From Sodalis ligni (lineage in GTDB: Bacteria > Pseudomonadota > Gammaproteobacteria > Enterobacterales > Enterobacteriaceae): DNA of 64,000 bases. Position numbers and translations under genes: made by a program. Shown here piece after piece: positions 21,361 through 31,529 of the stretch; within the stretch, counting starts at the first letter, position 1, and each line of letters opens with the position of its first letter. Where the stretch lies: NCBI RefSeq assembly GCF_016865525.2, contig NZ_CP075169.1, forward strand, positions 4,836,337 to 4,900,336. The letters are read 5' to 3'. The notes under the pieces were generated by a model. The model worked only from the letters and a program-made list of their open reading frames with translations. It had not been told where the DNA came from and searched no databases.

Positions 21361-23595
21361 TTATTCCCCGTGCAATCTGCGGGCGTCGATAACGTCCGGC
21401 AGCTGGTTCAGCTTGGACAGTACGCGCCCCAGCACCTGTAAATTATAAATTTCGATATCCATATCGATGGTGGCCAACTGCTGTTTGACGTCGCTGCGGC
21501 TGGCGACGCCCAGCACATTGACCTTTTCATTGGCCAGGATGGTGGTGATATCGCGCAGCAGGCCGCTGCGATCGTTGGCCACTACCCGCACCACCAGCGA
21601 ATAGCCGCTGGAGTAGCTTTCCCCCCAGACCGCGTCGACAATGCGCTCCGGCGCGTTGGCCTGCAGGTCCGCCAACTGTTCACAGTCGGCGCGGTGAATG
21701 GAAATGCCGCGGCCGCGGGTGATAAAACCGATAATATCATCGCCGGGAATCGGCTGGCAGCAGCGGGCGATATGGTGCAGCAAGTTGCCCACCCCTTCCA
21801 CCACTACCCGTCCGTTGTCCTTGGAGCGCGGCACCGCCGTGGCCTTGGGCGTCGTCAGCTGCTTGAGGGCCTCCCGATCCTGCTCTTCTGCGCTGGGCTG
21901 GTTGAGCTTGCCCTGCAGATAGTTGACCATCTGGTTGATGCGCACGTCCCCGCCGCCGATGGAGGCCAGCAGTTCATCCAGCGAGTTGACGTTATAGCGC
22001 GGCAACAGCAGCTTTTCCGCTTCCTTGATGCCAATGCCCAGATGCTCCAGCTCATCGTCCAGCAGCTGGCGGCCGGCCAGGATATTTTTGTCCCGATCCT
22101 GTTTGCGGAACCAGTTATGGATCTTCGAACGTCCCCGGCTGGTGGTGACATAGCCCAGGTTCGGGTTCAGCCAGTCGCGGCTGGGATTGGGATGCTTCTG
22201 GGTGATGATTTCCACCTGATCGCCCATACGCAGCTGATAGGTGAACGGCACGATGCGCCCGCTGATTTTGGCGCCGATGCAGCGGTGGCCCACATCGCTG
22301 TGGATATGGTAGGCAAAATCCAGCGGCGTGGAGCCGGCGGGCAGATCCACCACGTCCCCTTTGGGGGTGAAGACATAGACCCGGTCGTCGAACACCTGGC
22401 TGCGCACTTCGTCCAGTATCTCGCCGGAATCCGCCATCTCCTCCTGCCAGGCCAGCAGCTTACGGAGCCAGGCGATGCGCTCTTCATAGCCGGAACGCAC
22501 GCCGGTGGTGACGGTGCCTTCTTTGTATTTCCAGTGCGCGGCCACGCCCAGCTCTGCATCCTCATGCATCTGCCGGGTGCGGATCTGGATTTCCAGCGTC
22601 TTGCCGCGCGGTCCCAGCACCACGGTATGAATGGATTGGTAGCCGTTGGGTTTGGGGTTGGCCACATAGTCGTCGAATTCGTCGGGCAGATGGCGAAAAT
22701 GAGTGTGGACGATACCCAGGGCGGCGTAGCAATCCTGCAGCCGCTCCACCACCACCCGCACCGCGCGCACGTCGAACAGCTCATCGAATTCCAGCGACTT
22801 TTTCTGCATTTTGCGCCAAATGCTGTAGATGTGCTTCGGCCGGCCATAGATGTCGGCCTTGATGCCCTCTTCCTTCATGGCGCTGCGCAGCGAGGCGACG
22901 AAGTCCTCGATATACTGTTCGCGGTCTATACGGCGTTCATGCAGCAGCTTGGCGATGCGTTTGTATTCGTCGGGATGCAGATAGCGGAAGCAGAAGTCTT
23001 CCAGCTCCCACTTCAGTTGGCCGATGCCCAGGCGGTTGGCCAGGGGGGCGTAGATATTGGAGCTCTCTTTGGCCGCCAGCACCCGTTCGTCTTCCGGCGC
23101 GTCCTTCAGCTCCCGCAGATGGGCAATACGCTCCGCCAGCTTGATGACCACGCAGCGGAAATCCTCGACGATGGCCAGCAGCATGCGCCGGACATTATCC
23201 ACCTGCTCCGGCGCCATGGAGTCGTTATGGGTGGCCTTGAGCTGGCGGATGGCGTCCATATCCCGCACGCCGTGCACCAAATCGACGATTTTTTTGCCGA
23301 ACTGCTCCTCCAGCACCGACTCCGCCACCACATTGTCGTCCGCCAGGGGGAACAACAGCGCCGCGCACAGGCTGTCGCTGTCCATGCTGAGCATGGAGAG
23401 GATTTCCACCATTTCGATACCGCGCCATAATAACAGCGGGGCGTCGGGATGGTCTTTGCACTGCTGTTCGCAATAACGCCAGGTTTCGGCCAGCCGCTCA
23501 CTTGATTGCGGGTTGGAAAGACCCAGACTGGCTACCCAGTCTTCCGGGACAAACTCGCCCGCCGTATTCAAATGCGCACTTCTTACCGCAACCAT
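21361..23595 (-). CDS. relA: GTP pyrophosphokinase RelA ((p)ppGpp synthetase I)
   Basis: Ribosome-associated enzyme that makes (p)ppGpp from ATP and GTP/GDP when uncharged tRNA enters the A site. The protein is 744 residues, the E. coli length. Domains in order: degenerate HD hydrolase domain, synthetase domain (GRPKHIYSIWRKMQ, EFDELFDVRAVRV, NPKPNGYQSIHT), TGS domain (VYVFTPKGDVVDLPAGSTPLDFAYHIH), zinc-finger/helical region and C-terminal ACT domain (VRVVANDRSGLLRDIT). It lies 9 bp after rlmD and directly before mazG. Confidence 0.97.
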   Translation of the reverse strand: MVAVRSAHLNTAGEFVPEDWVASLGLSNPQSSERLAETWRYCEQQCKDHPDAPLLLWRGIEMVEILSMLSMDSDSLCAALLFPLADDNVVAESVLEEQFGKKIVDLVHGVRDMDAIRQLKATHNDSMAPEQVDNVRRMLLAIVEDFRCVVIKLAERIAHLRELKDAPEDERVLAAKESSNIYAPLANRLGIGQLKWELEDFCFRYLHPDEYKRIAKLLHERRIDREQYIEDFVASLRSAMKEEGIKADIYGRPKHIYSIWRKMQKKSLEFDELFDVRAVRVVVERLQDCYAALGIVHTHFRHLPDEFDDYVANPKPNGYQSIHTVVLGPRGKTLEIQIRTRQMHEDAELGVAAHWKYKEGTVTTGVRSGYEERIAWLRKLLAWQEEMADSGEILDEVRSQVFDDRVYVFTPKGDVVDLPAGSTPLDFAYHIHSDVGHRCIGAKISGRIVPFTYQLRMGDQVEIITQKHPNPSRDWLNPNLGYVTTSRGRSKIHNWFRKQDRDKNILAGRQLLDDELEHLGIGIKEAEKLLLPRYNVNSLDELLASIGGGDVRINQMVNYLQGKLNQPSAEEQDREALKQLTTPKATAVPRSKDNGRVVVEGVGNLLHHIARCCQPIPGDDIIGFITRGRGISIHRADCEQLADLQANAPERIVDAVWGESYSSGYSLVVRVVANDRSGLLRDITTILANEKVNVLGVASRSDVKQQLATIDMDIEIYNLQVLGRVLSKLNQLPDVIDARRLHGE

Positions 23596-23604
23596 ATCTT
23601 CTCC

Positions 23605-24939
23605 CTACTTTGCGAAGCCGTCTGTATCTTTGATAAATAACGCCATCGACTCAAGATGTCCGCTATGCGGAAACATATCCAGCATAGCCACGCGCGCCAG
23701 GGTATAACCCGACGCCAACAACGCTTTGCCGTCCCGTGCAAGCGTTGCGGGGTTACAAGAAACATAGACAATGCGCCGGGGCGACCAGCCGGCTATCAGC
23801 GGCATGACCACCGGCGCACCGGCACGGGCCGGGTCCAATACTATTTTATCAAATTTCCGCCGGGCCCAGGGCTGTTTTGCCACCTCGCCTTCCAGATTTT
23901 CATGGTAGAAAGTGACGTTGTTCACTAAATTCTGTTGTGCATTATATTGCCCATTCGCCACCAGCGCCGCAACCCCTTCGACACCGACCGCCTGCCCGCA
24001 GCGCTTGGCCAGCGGCAGGGTGAAATTACCCATGCCGCAAAACAGATCCAGTACGCTCTCCCCGGCCTGAGGCTCCAGCCATGCCAGCGCCATGGCGACC
24101 ATTTTCCGGTTTACCTCGTCGTTTACCTGTATAAAATCCCGCGGACTGAACCGCAGGGACAAACCGTCGATATGATAAACCGGCGGCGCGCCCCGCAGGC
24201 ATTCCAGGGAGTCGCCGTCGGCGGCCAGCCACATCATGGCCTGATGATGCTCGGCAAACTCCTCCAGCCGGCGCCGGTCATCGCCGCCAAGCGCGTCCAG
24301 ATGCCGCAACACCACCAGCGGCCCGTTATCCGCCAGCACCAGTTCCACATGTCCCAAACGCTTTACCCCGTTCAGCGTCTGCAAGCAGTGTTTCAGCGGC
24401 GCCAGCAACGCTTCCAGTGCGGGTTGCAGTATAGGGCAAGCCCGGATATCCACCACTTCGCTGGATTTTGCCTGGCGATAACCCATGGCCAGTTGGCGGG
24501 ATTTTTGCCGGTAATCCAGCGCCAGGCGGGCGCGGCGCCGGTAGCCGTAAGGGGCGCCCCCCAATACTTCCGCCGCCGGGATCGGCGCGCCGGTTTCCCG
24601 CGCCAGTAAATTCTCCAGGGCCGCCGCCTTGCTCCGCTGCTGCAAAGCCTGGGCGGCATGTTGCTGCTGGCAGCCGCCGCAGACGGTGAAATGCGGACAG
24701 CGCGGGGCCACCCGCTCCGCGCTGTCATTATCCCGGCGAATCACCCGCGCCCGGCCAAACTGGCGCCGGTCTTCGGTCATGCGCACCTCGGCCCGTTCGC
24801 CGGGCAGCAGTCCGGGAATAAAGAGTGTTTTCCCCTCGTGGCGCGCCACGCCCTGGCCGAAGGCGTCCAGTTCGTGACAGGTAACGCTGAGGGTTTGCTG
24901 TGTCGCCACGCGACGGTTTGCAGAGTAGAATTGCGCCAT
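23605..24939 (-). CDS. rlmD: 23S rRNA (uracil-1939-C5)-methyltransferase RlmD
   Basis: Methylates U1939 of 23S rRNA with SAM. The 444-residue protein (E. coli 433) has an N-terminal TRAM domain (about 15-70), the 4Fe-4S cysteines C81, C87 and C90 in [10 protein letters not shown] with a fourth near residue 168 (ACPIL), the SAM motif [14 protein letters not shown], and the catalytic cysteine in [11 protein letters not shown] near the C-terminus. The start [10 protein letters not shown] fits the family. It is divergent from barA with a 59-bp gap, the same as in E. coli. Confidence 0.96.
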   Translation of the reverse strand: MAQFYSANRRVATQQTLSVTCHELDAFGQGVARHEGKTLFIPGLLPGERAEVRMTEDRRQFGRARVIRRDNDSAERVAPRCPHFTVCGGCQQQHAAQALQQRSKAAALENLLARETGAPIPAAEVLGGAPYGYRRRARLALDYRQKSRQLAMGYRQAKSSEVVDIRACPILQPALEALLAPLKHCLQTLNGVKRLGHVELVLADNGPLVVLRHLDALGGDDRRRLEEFAEHHQAMMWLAADGDSLECLRGAPPVYHIDGLSLRFSPRDFIQVNDEVNRKMVAMALAWLEPQAGESVLDLFCGMGNFTLPLAKRCGQAVGVEGVAALVANGQYNAQQNLVNNVTFYHENLEGEVAKQPWARRKFDKIVLDPARAGAPVVMPLIAGWSPRRIVYVSCNPATLARDGKALLASGYTLARVAMLDMFPHSGHLESMALFIKDTDGFAK

Positions 24940-24998
24940 AATTGCTGGTAAGGGATTTCCCGGATAGCCGATACGTCATTCTCCCATATTGGAACGCT

Positions 24999-27827
24999 AT
25001 GACCAACTACAGCTTGCGCGCGCGGATGATGATCCTGATCCTGGCGCCGACATTATTGATAGGTCTGCTGCTGAGCGCTTTTTTTGTTGTGCACCGCTAT
25101 AACGAACTGCAAAACCAGCTGGTGGAAGCCGGGGCGAGCATTATCGAGCCGCTGGCGGCGTCCAGCGCCAACGGCATGGCTTTGCATAACCGGGATGCCG
25201 TGCGCCATTTGATTGACATGCTGCACCGCCACCATTCCGATATTGTGCGCTCCATCAGCGTCTTCGACGCCGATAATGCGTTATTCGCCAGCTCGAACTA
25301 TCATCACAATCTCGGCCAGCTACAACTGCCGCCGGGAGCCCGTTTACCCGGCGAACTGACGCTGAACAGGCAAGACGGCGTGCTGGTGATGCGGGCGCCC
25401 ATCCTCGCCGGGGAAGACCTGCCCGACAGCGCCGATCGAGCCGCCGGACAGGCGCCGCCCCTGGGCTACATCGCCATCGAGCTGGATTTGGATTCGGTGC
25501 GCCTGCAGCAGTACAAAGAAGCCTTCGTTTCCACCCTGCTACTGCTGCTCTGTCTGTGTATCGCCATGCTGTTCGCCTATCGCCTGATGCGGGACGTTAC
25601 CGGCCCGATCCGCAATATGGTCAGTACCGTCGATCGCATCCGGCGCGGCCAGCTTGATAGCCGGGTGGAGGGTTATATGCTGGGGGAACTGGATATGCTG
25701 AAAAACGGCATCAACTCCATGGCCATGTCCCTGGCGGCGTACCATGAAGAGATGCAGCAGAACATTGATCAGGCCACCTCGGATCTGCGCGAGACCCTGG
25801 AACAAATGGAAATTCAGAACGTGGAGCTGGATTTGGCCAAAAAGCGCGCCCAGGAAGCGGTGCGCATCAAGTCCGAGTTTTTGGCCAATATGTCCCATGA
25901 ACTGCGCACACCGCTGAACGGGGTGATAGGTTTCACCCGTCAAACGCTAAAAACCCCCTTGTCCCCCACCCAGCGGGATTATCTGCAAACCATTGAACGT
26001 TCGGGCAATAATTTGCTCAGTATCATCAATGATGTGCTGGATTTTTCCAAGCTGGAGGCCGGCAAGCTTATCCTGGAAGCCATACCGTTCGCACTGCGGG
26101 CCACCCTTGACGAGGTCGTGGTCCTGCTGGCGCAGACCGCCCATGAAAAAGGGCTGGAAATCACCCTTAACGTACAGCGGGACGTGCCGGATCAGGTTAT
26201 CGGCGACCCGCTGCGTCTGCAACAGGTGGTGACCAATCTGCTGGGCAACGCCATCAAGTTCACCGAGCGGGGCAATATTGACCTGCGCATTGAGCAGCAC
26301 GGCGCGGATAACCGGCAAATGGAGCTGGAGGTGCAGATACACGATACCGGCATCGGCATCTCAGAGCGGCAGCAGTCGCAGCTGTTCCAGGCGTTTCGCC
26401 AGGCGGACGCCAGCATCACCCGCCGGCACGGCGGTACGGGGCTTGGGCTGGTCATCACCCAAAAGCTGATTAAGGAAATGGGCGGCGACATCGGTTTTCA
26501 CAGCGAAATCAACCGCGGTTCATCGTTCTGGTTTCATATTCCCCTGCAGCTCACGCATCCGGGCCGGCCTCACTCCGGGGATTTTGAACATCTGCGAGAT
26601 AAGCGGCTGGCGTATGTGGAAGCCAATCCCGCCGCCGCCCAGGCGACATTGGATATGCTGAGCGTCACTCCGCTGAATATCAGTTTCAGCCCGGCTCTGG
26701 CGCAGTTGCCGGCGGGGCACTACGATGTGTTGCTTATCGGCAAACCGGTAGCCCAGCGGACGCCGTTGATTGATATCAAACGTGAACTGGCGGAGGCCGC
26801 GCTCCTGGCGGACTGCATTATCCTGGCGCTGCCCAGCCAATCCATGGTGGAGGCGGAACAGATTAAGCGCATGGGCGCCTACGCCTGCCTGGCGAAACCG
26901 GTTTCAGCCAATCGCTTTTTGCCGTTATTGTGGAAAGAATCCCGTCCGGCGGCGGCGCGGATAAAACCGCCTTCCCCTTCCCGTCTCTCCCTGCGGGTGA
27001 TGGCGGTGGACGACAACCCGGCCAATCTCAAGCTTATCGGCGCGTTGCTGGAGGAGCAGGTGGAGCAGACGGTGTTGTGCGGCAGCGCCCGGGAGGCGCT
27101 GGCCTATGCCGAACTGCATCCGCTGGATATTGTGCTGATGGATATACAGATGCCGGAGATAGACGGCCTGCGGGCGGCTGAACTGCTGCGGGGGCTGCCG
27201 CTGCACGGACGTACCCCAGTAGTTGCGGTAACGGCGCATACGCTGGGCAATGAGCGGGCAGATCTGCTAGAGGCCGGCATGGACGATTATCTCGCCAAAC
27301 CCATTGATGAGAGCATGCTGCAGCAGCTGCTGGCACGTTATTCTTCGCACCCCGCCCCTGCGGCGGCGTCTTTCTCCCCGGCCGGCGCGGCGCCTGGTCA
27401 TGAGGCATCGGAGTCGGTTCAGCCGTCGGTGTCTCCCCGTGTGCCATCAGCGCAACCGGCGGTGCCGGAGGCGGGGGGGCAGCAGGATATTACTCTGGAT
27501 TGGCAGTTGGCCTTGCGTCAGGCCGCCAACAAAACCGATCTTGCGCAGGATTTGCTGGCTATGCTGGTGACTTTTCTGCCGGAGGTGAAGCAGCGGGTGG
27601 AGGCGCTGGTGGACGGCGGGGAGGATAAGGATATTTGTGCGTTGATCCATAAATTGCACGGCAGTTGCAGCTACAGCGGGGTTCCCCGGCTCAAGCAGCT
27701 TTGCGCCGGTATCGAACGGCAGTTGCGCGGTGGGGTGCCGGCGGCGGCGCTGGAACCGGAATGGTTGGAGGTGCTGGATGAGATCGAGAACGTGACGCTG
27801 GCGTCGGAGCCGTTTATCGCGGAGTAA
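24999..27827 (+). CDS. barA: hybrid sensor histidine kinase BarA
   Basis: Inner-membrane tripartite sensor kinase for the response regulator UvrY; the BarA/UvrY pair drives csrB/csrC small-RNA transcription. From ATG 24999 ([15 protein letters not shown]) it is 942 residues (E. coli 918); 19 upstream codons of the open frame do not fit the family. It has two membrane helices (about 9-31 and 170-195), HAMP, kinase domain with phospho-acceptor His300 ([10 protein letters not shown]), ATPase domain (GGTGLGLVI), receiver with Asp715 ([11 protein letters not shown]) and Hpt domain with His884 (IHKLHGSC). The receiver-Hpt linker is Ala/Pro-rich and explains the extra length. Confidence 0.96.
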   Translation: MTNYSLRARMMILILAPTLLIGLLLSAFFVVHRYNELQNQLVEAGASIIEPLAASSANGMALHNRDAVRHLIDMLHRHHSDIVRSISVFDADNALFASSNYHHNLGQLQLPPGARLPGELTLNRQDGVLVMRAPILAGEDLPDSADRAAGQAPPLGYIAIELDLDSVRLQQYKEAFVSTLLLLLCLCIAMLFAYRLMRDVTGPIRNMVSTVDRIRRGQLDSRVEGYMLGELDMLKNGINSMAMSLAAYHEEMQQNIDQATSDLRETLEQMEIQNVELDLAKKRAQEAVRIKSEFLANMSHELRTPLNGVIGFTRQTLKTPLSPTQRDYLQTIERSGNNLLSIINDVLDFSKLEAGKLILEAIPFALRATLDEVVVLLAQTAHEKGLEITLNVQRDVPDQVIGDPLRLQQVVTNLLGNAIKFTERGNIDLRIEQHGADNRQMELEVQIHDTGIGISERQQSQLFQAFRQADASITRRHGGTGLGLVITQKLIKEMGGDIGFHSEINRGSSFWFHIPLQLTHPGRPHSGDFEHLRDKRLAYVEANPAAAQATLDMLSVTPLNISFSPALAQLPAGHYDVLLIGKPVAQRTPLIDIKRELAEAALLADCIILALPSQSMVEAEQIKRMGAYACLAKPVSANRFLPLLWKESRPAAARIKPPSPSRLSLRVMAVDDNPANLKLIGALLEEQVEQTVLCGSAREALAYAELHPLDIVLMDIQMPEIDGLRAAELLRGLPLHGRTPVVAVTAHTLGNERADLLEAGMDDYLAKPIDESMLQQLLARYSSHPAPAAASFSPAGAAPGHEASESVQPSVSPRVPSAQPAVPEAGGQQDITLDWQLALRQAANKTDLAQDLLAMLVTFLPEVKQRVEALVDGGEDKDICALIHKLHGSCSYSGVPRLKQLCAGIERQLRGGVPAAALEPEWLEVLDEIENVTLASEPFIAE

Positions 27828-28516
27828 GCACGGTTTCCCTTTAACGCGTTTGGTTTGACCACGGTGATGGCGGGCTTACCGCGCTGTGGGGCGCTCTGTC
27901 GGGCAGGAAAACCATGCCCGATTCGGCCCCATCAGCACGGTTTCCCTTTAACGCGTTTGGTTTGACCACGGTGGTGGCGGGCTTACCGCGCTGTGGGGCG
28001 CTCTGTCGGGCAGGAAAACCATGCCCGATTCGGCCCCATCAGCACGGTTTCCCTTTAACGCGTTTGGTTTGACCACGGTGGTGGCGGGCTTACCGCGCTG
28101 TGGGGCGCTCTGTCGGGCAGGAAAACCATGCCCGATTCGGCCCCATCAGCACGGTTTCCCTTTAACGCGTTTGGTTTGACCACGGTGGTGGCGGGCTTAC
28201 CGCGCTGTGGGGCGCTCTGTCGGGCAGGAAAACCATGCCCGATTCGGCCCCATCAGCACGGTTTCCCTTTAACGCGTTTGGTTTGACCACGGTGGTGGCG
28301 GGCTTACCGCGCTGTGGGGCGCTCTGTCGGGCAGGAAAACCATGCCCGATTCGGCCCCATCAGCACGGTTTCCCTTTAACGCGTTTGGTTTGACCACGGT
28401 GATGGCGGGCTTACCGCGCTGAGGGGCGCTCTGTCGGGCAGGAAAACCATGCCCGATTCGGCCCCATCAGCACGGTTTCCCTTTAACGCGTTTGGTTTGA
28501 CCACGGTGATGGCGGG
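27827..28516. repeat. tandem array 1: six full plus one partial copy of a 107-bp unit
   Basis: Units start (AGCACGGTTTCCC) at 27827, 27934, 28041, 28148, 28255, 28362 and 28469, exactly 107 bp apart; the last stops after ~48 bp. Units 2-5 look identical, the outer ones differ by single bases (GTGATGG for GTGGTGG, GAGGGGC for GTGGGGC). Each holds a hairpin: GGGGC/GCCCC outside, TCGGGCA/TGCCCGA inside around a GGAAAACC loop. The period is not a multiple of three, so it is not coding. It fills the whole gap between barA and garK, starting at the last base of the barA stop. Confidence 0.95.
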
Positions 28517-28525
28517 CCTGGCATT

Positions 28526-29668
28526 TCAGGGAAACCGCATCGCCAGTTTAACGGTGGCGGCGATATTGCGGGCGGTCATGCGCACGTTTTCCGCCGCGTT
28601 GTCCAGCGCTTCCTCCAGGGTGCATATCTGATAAATCACGCTGAATACCGCATCCAGGCCGTGCTCATGCACTACCGCTACATCGGCGGTGAGGCTGCCG
28701 GCGATGCCGATTACCGGTTTATTATAACGCTTCGCCACCCGCGCCACGCCGATGGGCACCTTGCCGTGTATGGTCTGGCTGTCAATGCGTCCTTCGCCCG
28801 TGATAACCAGCGTGGCGTCCCGCACCAGCGCATCCAGCCCCAGGGCTTCGGTGACGATTTCAATACCCTGGCGCAGTTCGGCGCCGCAAAATGCTTGTAG
28901 ACCCGCTCCCATGCCGCCGGCAGCGCCGGCGCCGGGAATATGTTCGACGTCTTTATCCAGATCCCGTTTAATGATCCTGGCATAGTTCTTCAGCGATGCA
29001 TCCAACACCTTTATCATATCCGGCGTTGCCCCTTTTTGCGGGCCGAACACGGCGGTTGCGCCATCGTCGCCGGTGAGGGGGCTGGTGACATCGCAGGCCA
29101 CCTCGAAACGGCAGTCGCGGATGCGGGGATCCAGGGCGCTGATATCGATGCGCGACAGCTTATCAAGCTCGCCGCCGCCATAGCCGATTTGTTTGCCCTC
29201 GGCGTCCAGCAGTCCGCCGCCCAGAGCCTGCACCATACCGGCGCCGCCGTCATTGGTGGCGCTGCCGCCGATGCCGATAATACAATGTTTGACACCGTGA
29301 TCCAGGGCGCAACGGATCAGCTCGCCGGTGCCGTACGAGGTGGTTAACAGCGGATTACGATCACAGGCGCGCACCAATTCCAGTCCGCTGGCGGCAGCCA
29401 TCTCTATAAACGCACTTTTTTTATCACCGGACAGGCCGAAAAAGCCGTCTACCTTTTCCCCCAGCGGTCCGGTGACCCGCACCTTGACAATTTCCCCCCC
29501 GGTGGCCGCCACCATCGCTTCCACGGTTCCCTCGCCGCCGTCCGCCACCGGCAATTTGACGTAGTGGGCATCGGGAAACACTTCGCGAAATCCCTTTTCA
29601 ATCTGCGTCGCGACTTCCAACGCGGACAAGCTCTCTTTATACGAATCCGGTGCGATTACTATTTTCAT
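28526..29668 (-). CDS. garK: glycerate 2-kinase GarK
   Basis: Phosphorylates D-glycerate to 2-phosphoglycerate, the last step of galactarate/glucarate breakdown. The 380-residue protein begins MKIVIAPDSYKESLSALEVA and contains GIGGSATNDGGAGM, the family's glycine-rich nucleotide region, and VITGEGRIDSQT, both signatures of the glycerate kinase 1 family. It is the distal gene of garP-garL-garR-garK, 82 bp from garR, the same order as in E. coli. A glxK paralog would look similar; the operon decides for garK. Confidence 0.93.
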   Translation of the reverse strand: MKIVIAPDSYKESLSALEVATQIEKGFREVFPDAHYVKLPVADGGEGTVEAMVAATGGEIVKVRVTGPLGEKVDGFFGLSGDKKSAFIEMAAASGLELVRACDRNPLLTTSYGTGELIRCALDHGVKHCIIGIGGSATNDGGAGMVQALGGGLLDAEGKQIGYGGGELDKLSRIDISALDPRIRDCRFEVACDVTSPLTGDDGATAVFGPQKGATPDMIKVLDASLKNYARIIKRDLDKDVEHIPGAGAAGGMGAGLQAFCGAELRQGIEIVTEALGLDALVRDATLVITGEGRIDSQTIHGKVPIGVARVAKRYNKPVIGIAGSLTADVAVVHEHGLDAVFSVIYQICTLEEALDNAAENVRMTARNIAATVKLAMRFP

Positions 29669-29750
29669 AGACTACCTGCGCCTGTTGAACTGGGGCCGAC
29701 GAAATGACTTTTTCGCCGCCTGATGGGGCGCCTCTCGGCGCCCGACCAAC

Positions 29751-30638
29751 TTACTGCCGTTTAACTTCAACCTTGGCCAGTTTTTCATAATAACAAGCCA
29801 ATGCGCTGTGATCCGCCGTGCCCAGATCGTCCTGCTTCAACGCCTGCATCATCTCCATCACCGCTGCGGTCAAGGGTAATTGCGCGCCCACGCCGTGGGA
29901 GGTATCCAATGCGTTGGCCAGATCCTTGATATGCAAATCGATACGGAATCCCGGTTTGAAATTGCGGTTCAGCACCATCGGCGCCTTGGCTTCCAGCACC
30001 GTGCTGCCGGCCAAGCCCCCGCGAATGGCCTGGAAGACCTTTTCCGGATCCACGCCGGCTTTGGTGGCCAGCACCAGGGCTTCGGACATGGCGGCGATAT
30101 TCAGCGCGACGATCACCTGATTCGCCAGCTTGGTGACGTTGCCCGCGCCGATATCACCGGTATGGACCACAGAGCCCGCCATGGCTTTCATCACGTCATA
30201 GTGGCTCTTGAAAACCGCTTCATCGCCGCCCACCATCACCGACAACGTTCCGTCAATGGCTTTGGGTTCGCCGCCGCTTACCGGCGCATCCAGCATGGCA
30301 ATATTTTTTTCCGCCAGGGCCGCGGCAATTTCGCGGCTGGCCAAAGGCGCTATGGAACTCATATCAATGACAACGCCGCCGGCCTTGAATCCTTCAATTA
30401 CCCCGTTTTCACCCAGCACCACTTCTTTTACATGGGGGGAATTCGGCAGCATGGTGATGATAACGTCGCTTTGTTCAGCGATGGCTTTCGGCGTGTCCGC
30501 CGAGCCGGCGCCGGCGGCAACCACTTCCGCCACAGCCTCTTTATTGCGATCCAGTACCACCAGATCATAGCCTGCTTTCAGCAGATTTTTACTCATGGGC
30601 TTGCCCATAATGCCCAGGCCGATAAATCCGATTTTCAT
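29751..30638 (-). CDS. garR: tartronate semialdehyde reductase GarR
   Basis: NADH-dependent reduction of tartronate semialdehyde (2-hydroxy-3-oxopropionate) to D-glycerate. The 295-residue protein has the NAD-binding GLGIMG at 7-12, the substrate motif DAPVSGGEPKA at 117-127 and the catalytic Lys170 in GNVTKLANQ, all typical of beta-hydroxyacid dehydrogenases. It lies 59 bp after garL and before garK; substrate is the aldehyde released by GarL. Confidence 0.95.
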   Translation of the reverse strand: MKIGFIGLGIMGKPMSKNLLKAGYDLVVLDRNKEAVAEVVAAGAGSADTPKAIAEQSDVIITMLPNSPHVKEVVLGENGVIEGFKAGGVVIDMSSIAPLASREIAAALAEKNIAMLDAPVSGGEPKAIDGTLSVMVGGDEAVFKSHYDVMKAMAGSVVHTGDIGAGNVTKLANQVIVALNIAAMSEALVLATKAGVDPEKVFQAIRGGLAGSTVLEAKAPMVLNRNFKPGFRIDLHIKDLANALDTSHGVGAQLPLTAAVMEMMQALKQDDLGTADHSALACYYEKLAKVEVKRQ

Positions 30639-30697
30639 GAAAATAACCTCTTAATTCATTAACTAAGGTTGGGGCGCGCCCGGCACGCCGCGGAAAA

Positions 30698-31468
30698 TTA
30701 TTTTTTAAATTTGTCGTACAGCGCCTGCGTACCGCTGCGAAAGACGCCTAAATCACTGCCCACCGCCACGAATCGCGCGCCCCATTCCAGGTAACGTCGG
30801 GCATCGGCTTCCGCCGGCGCCAGGATGCCGCTCGGTTTACCCAAGGCTTCGGCCCGGTCAAAAATATGGCGGATAACCCGCTGTACTTCCGGATGATTCG
30901 GTTGGCCGAGATATCCCAACGCCGCCGATAAATCCCCCGGACCGACAAAAATCCCGTCCACCCCGTCAACCGCGGTGATGGCGTCGATATTGTCAACGCC
31001 CTGCTGGCTTTCGATTTGCACCAGTACAGTGATGTTGTCGTTAATGGTGGAGAAATAGTCCGGTATGGTGCCGTAATTGTTGTTGCGATGGGCAACCGAC
31101 ACGCCGCGGATGCCCGCCGGGGGATAACGGGTGGAGGACACCGCACGTACCGCCTGTTCTTCGGTTTCAACGAACGGGATCAGGAAATTGTAAAAACCAA
31201 TATCCAACAGACGTTTGATAATCACCGGTTCATTGGTGGGGGGGCGGACGACCGGTGCGCTATGGCTTCCCTTCAGCGCCATCAGTTGGGGGATAAACGT
31301 CGTCACGTCATTGGGCGCATGTTCACCGTCCAATACCAGCCAGTCGAACCCCGCCAGACCAAGAACTTCTGTCGTGATCGGATTCGCCAGCGCGCACCAA
31401 CAGCCAATCAGGGTGTCTCCCTGCAGCAGGCTCTGACGAAAACGGTTTGGCAGTAGTGGATTGTTCAT
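30698..31468 (-). CDS. garL: 5-keto-4-deoxy-D-glucarate aldolase GarL
   Basis: Class II aldolase splitting 5-keto-4-deoxy-D-glucarate (and 2-keto-3-deoxyglucarate) into pyruvate and tartronate semialdehyde. The 256-residue protein, the same length as E. coli GarL, has the catalytic His50 (DGEHAPND) and metal ligands Glu153 (VQIES) and Asp179 (VGPGDLS) of the HpcH/HpaI aldolase family. It is preceded by garP by 61 bp in the garPLRK order. Confidence 0.95.
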   Translation of the reverse strand: MNNPLLPNRFRQSLLQGDTLIGCWCALANPITTEVLGLAGFDWLVLDGEHAPNDVTTFIPQLMALKGSHSAPVVRPPTNEPVIIKRLLDIGFYNFLIPFVETEEQAVRAVSSTRYPPAGIRGVSVAHRNNNYGTIPDYFSTINDNITVLVQIESQQGVDNIDAITAVDGVDGIFVGPGDLSAALGYLGQPNHPEVQRVIRHIFDRAEALGKPSGILAPAEADARRYLEWGARFVAVGSDLGVFRSGTQALYDKFKK

Positions 31469-31529
31469 AATTTACCTCTTAGCAAAGAAACAAAATGTGC
31501 TCGGGCCGCAGTCAACCGGCCCCCCTGAA

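Noticed and set aside
21694..23430. 578-codon open frame antisense to relA
   Set aside because: Shadow frame of a GC-rich gene with strong codon bias; the opposite strand encodes full-length RelA with all domains.
27827..28516. array 1 considered as a CRISPR
   Set aside because: Units are contiguous identical 107-bp copies without unique spacers.
28449..28631. 60-codon frame crossing tandem array 1
   Set aside because: The 107-bp period shifts frame every unit, so the array cannot code for a repeat protein.
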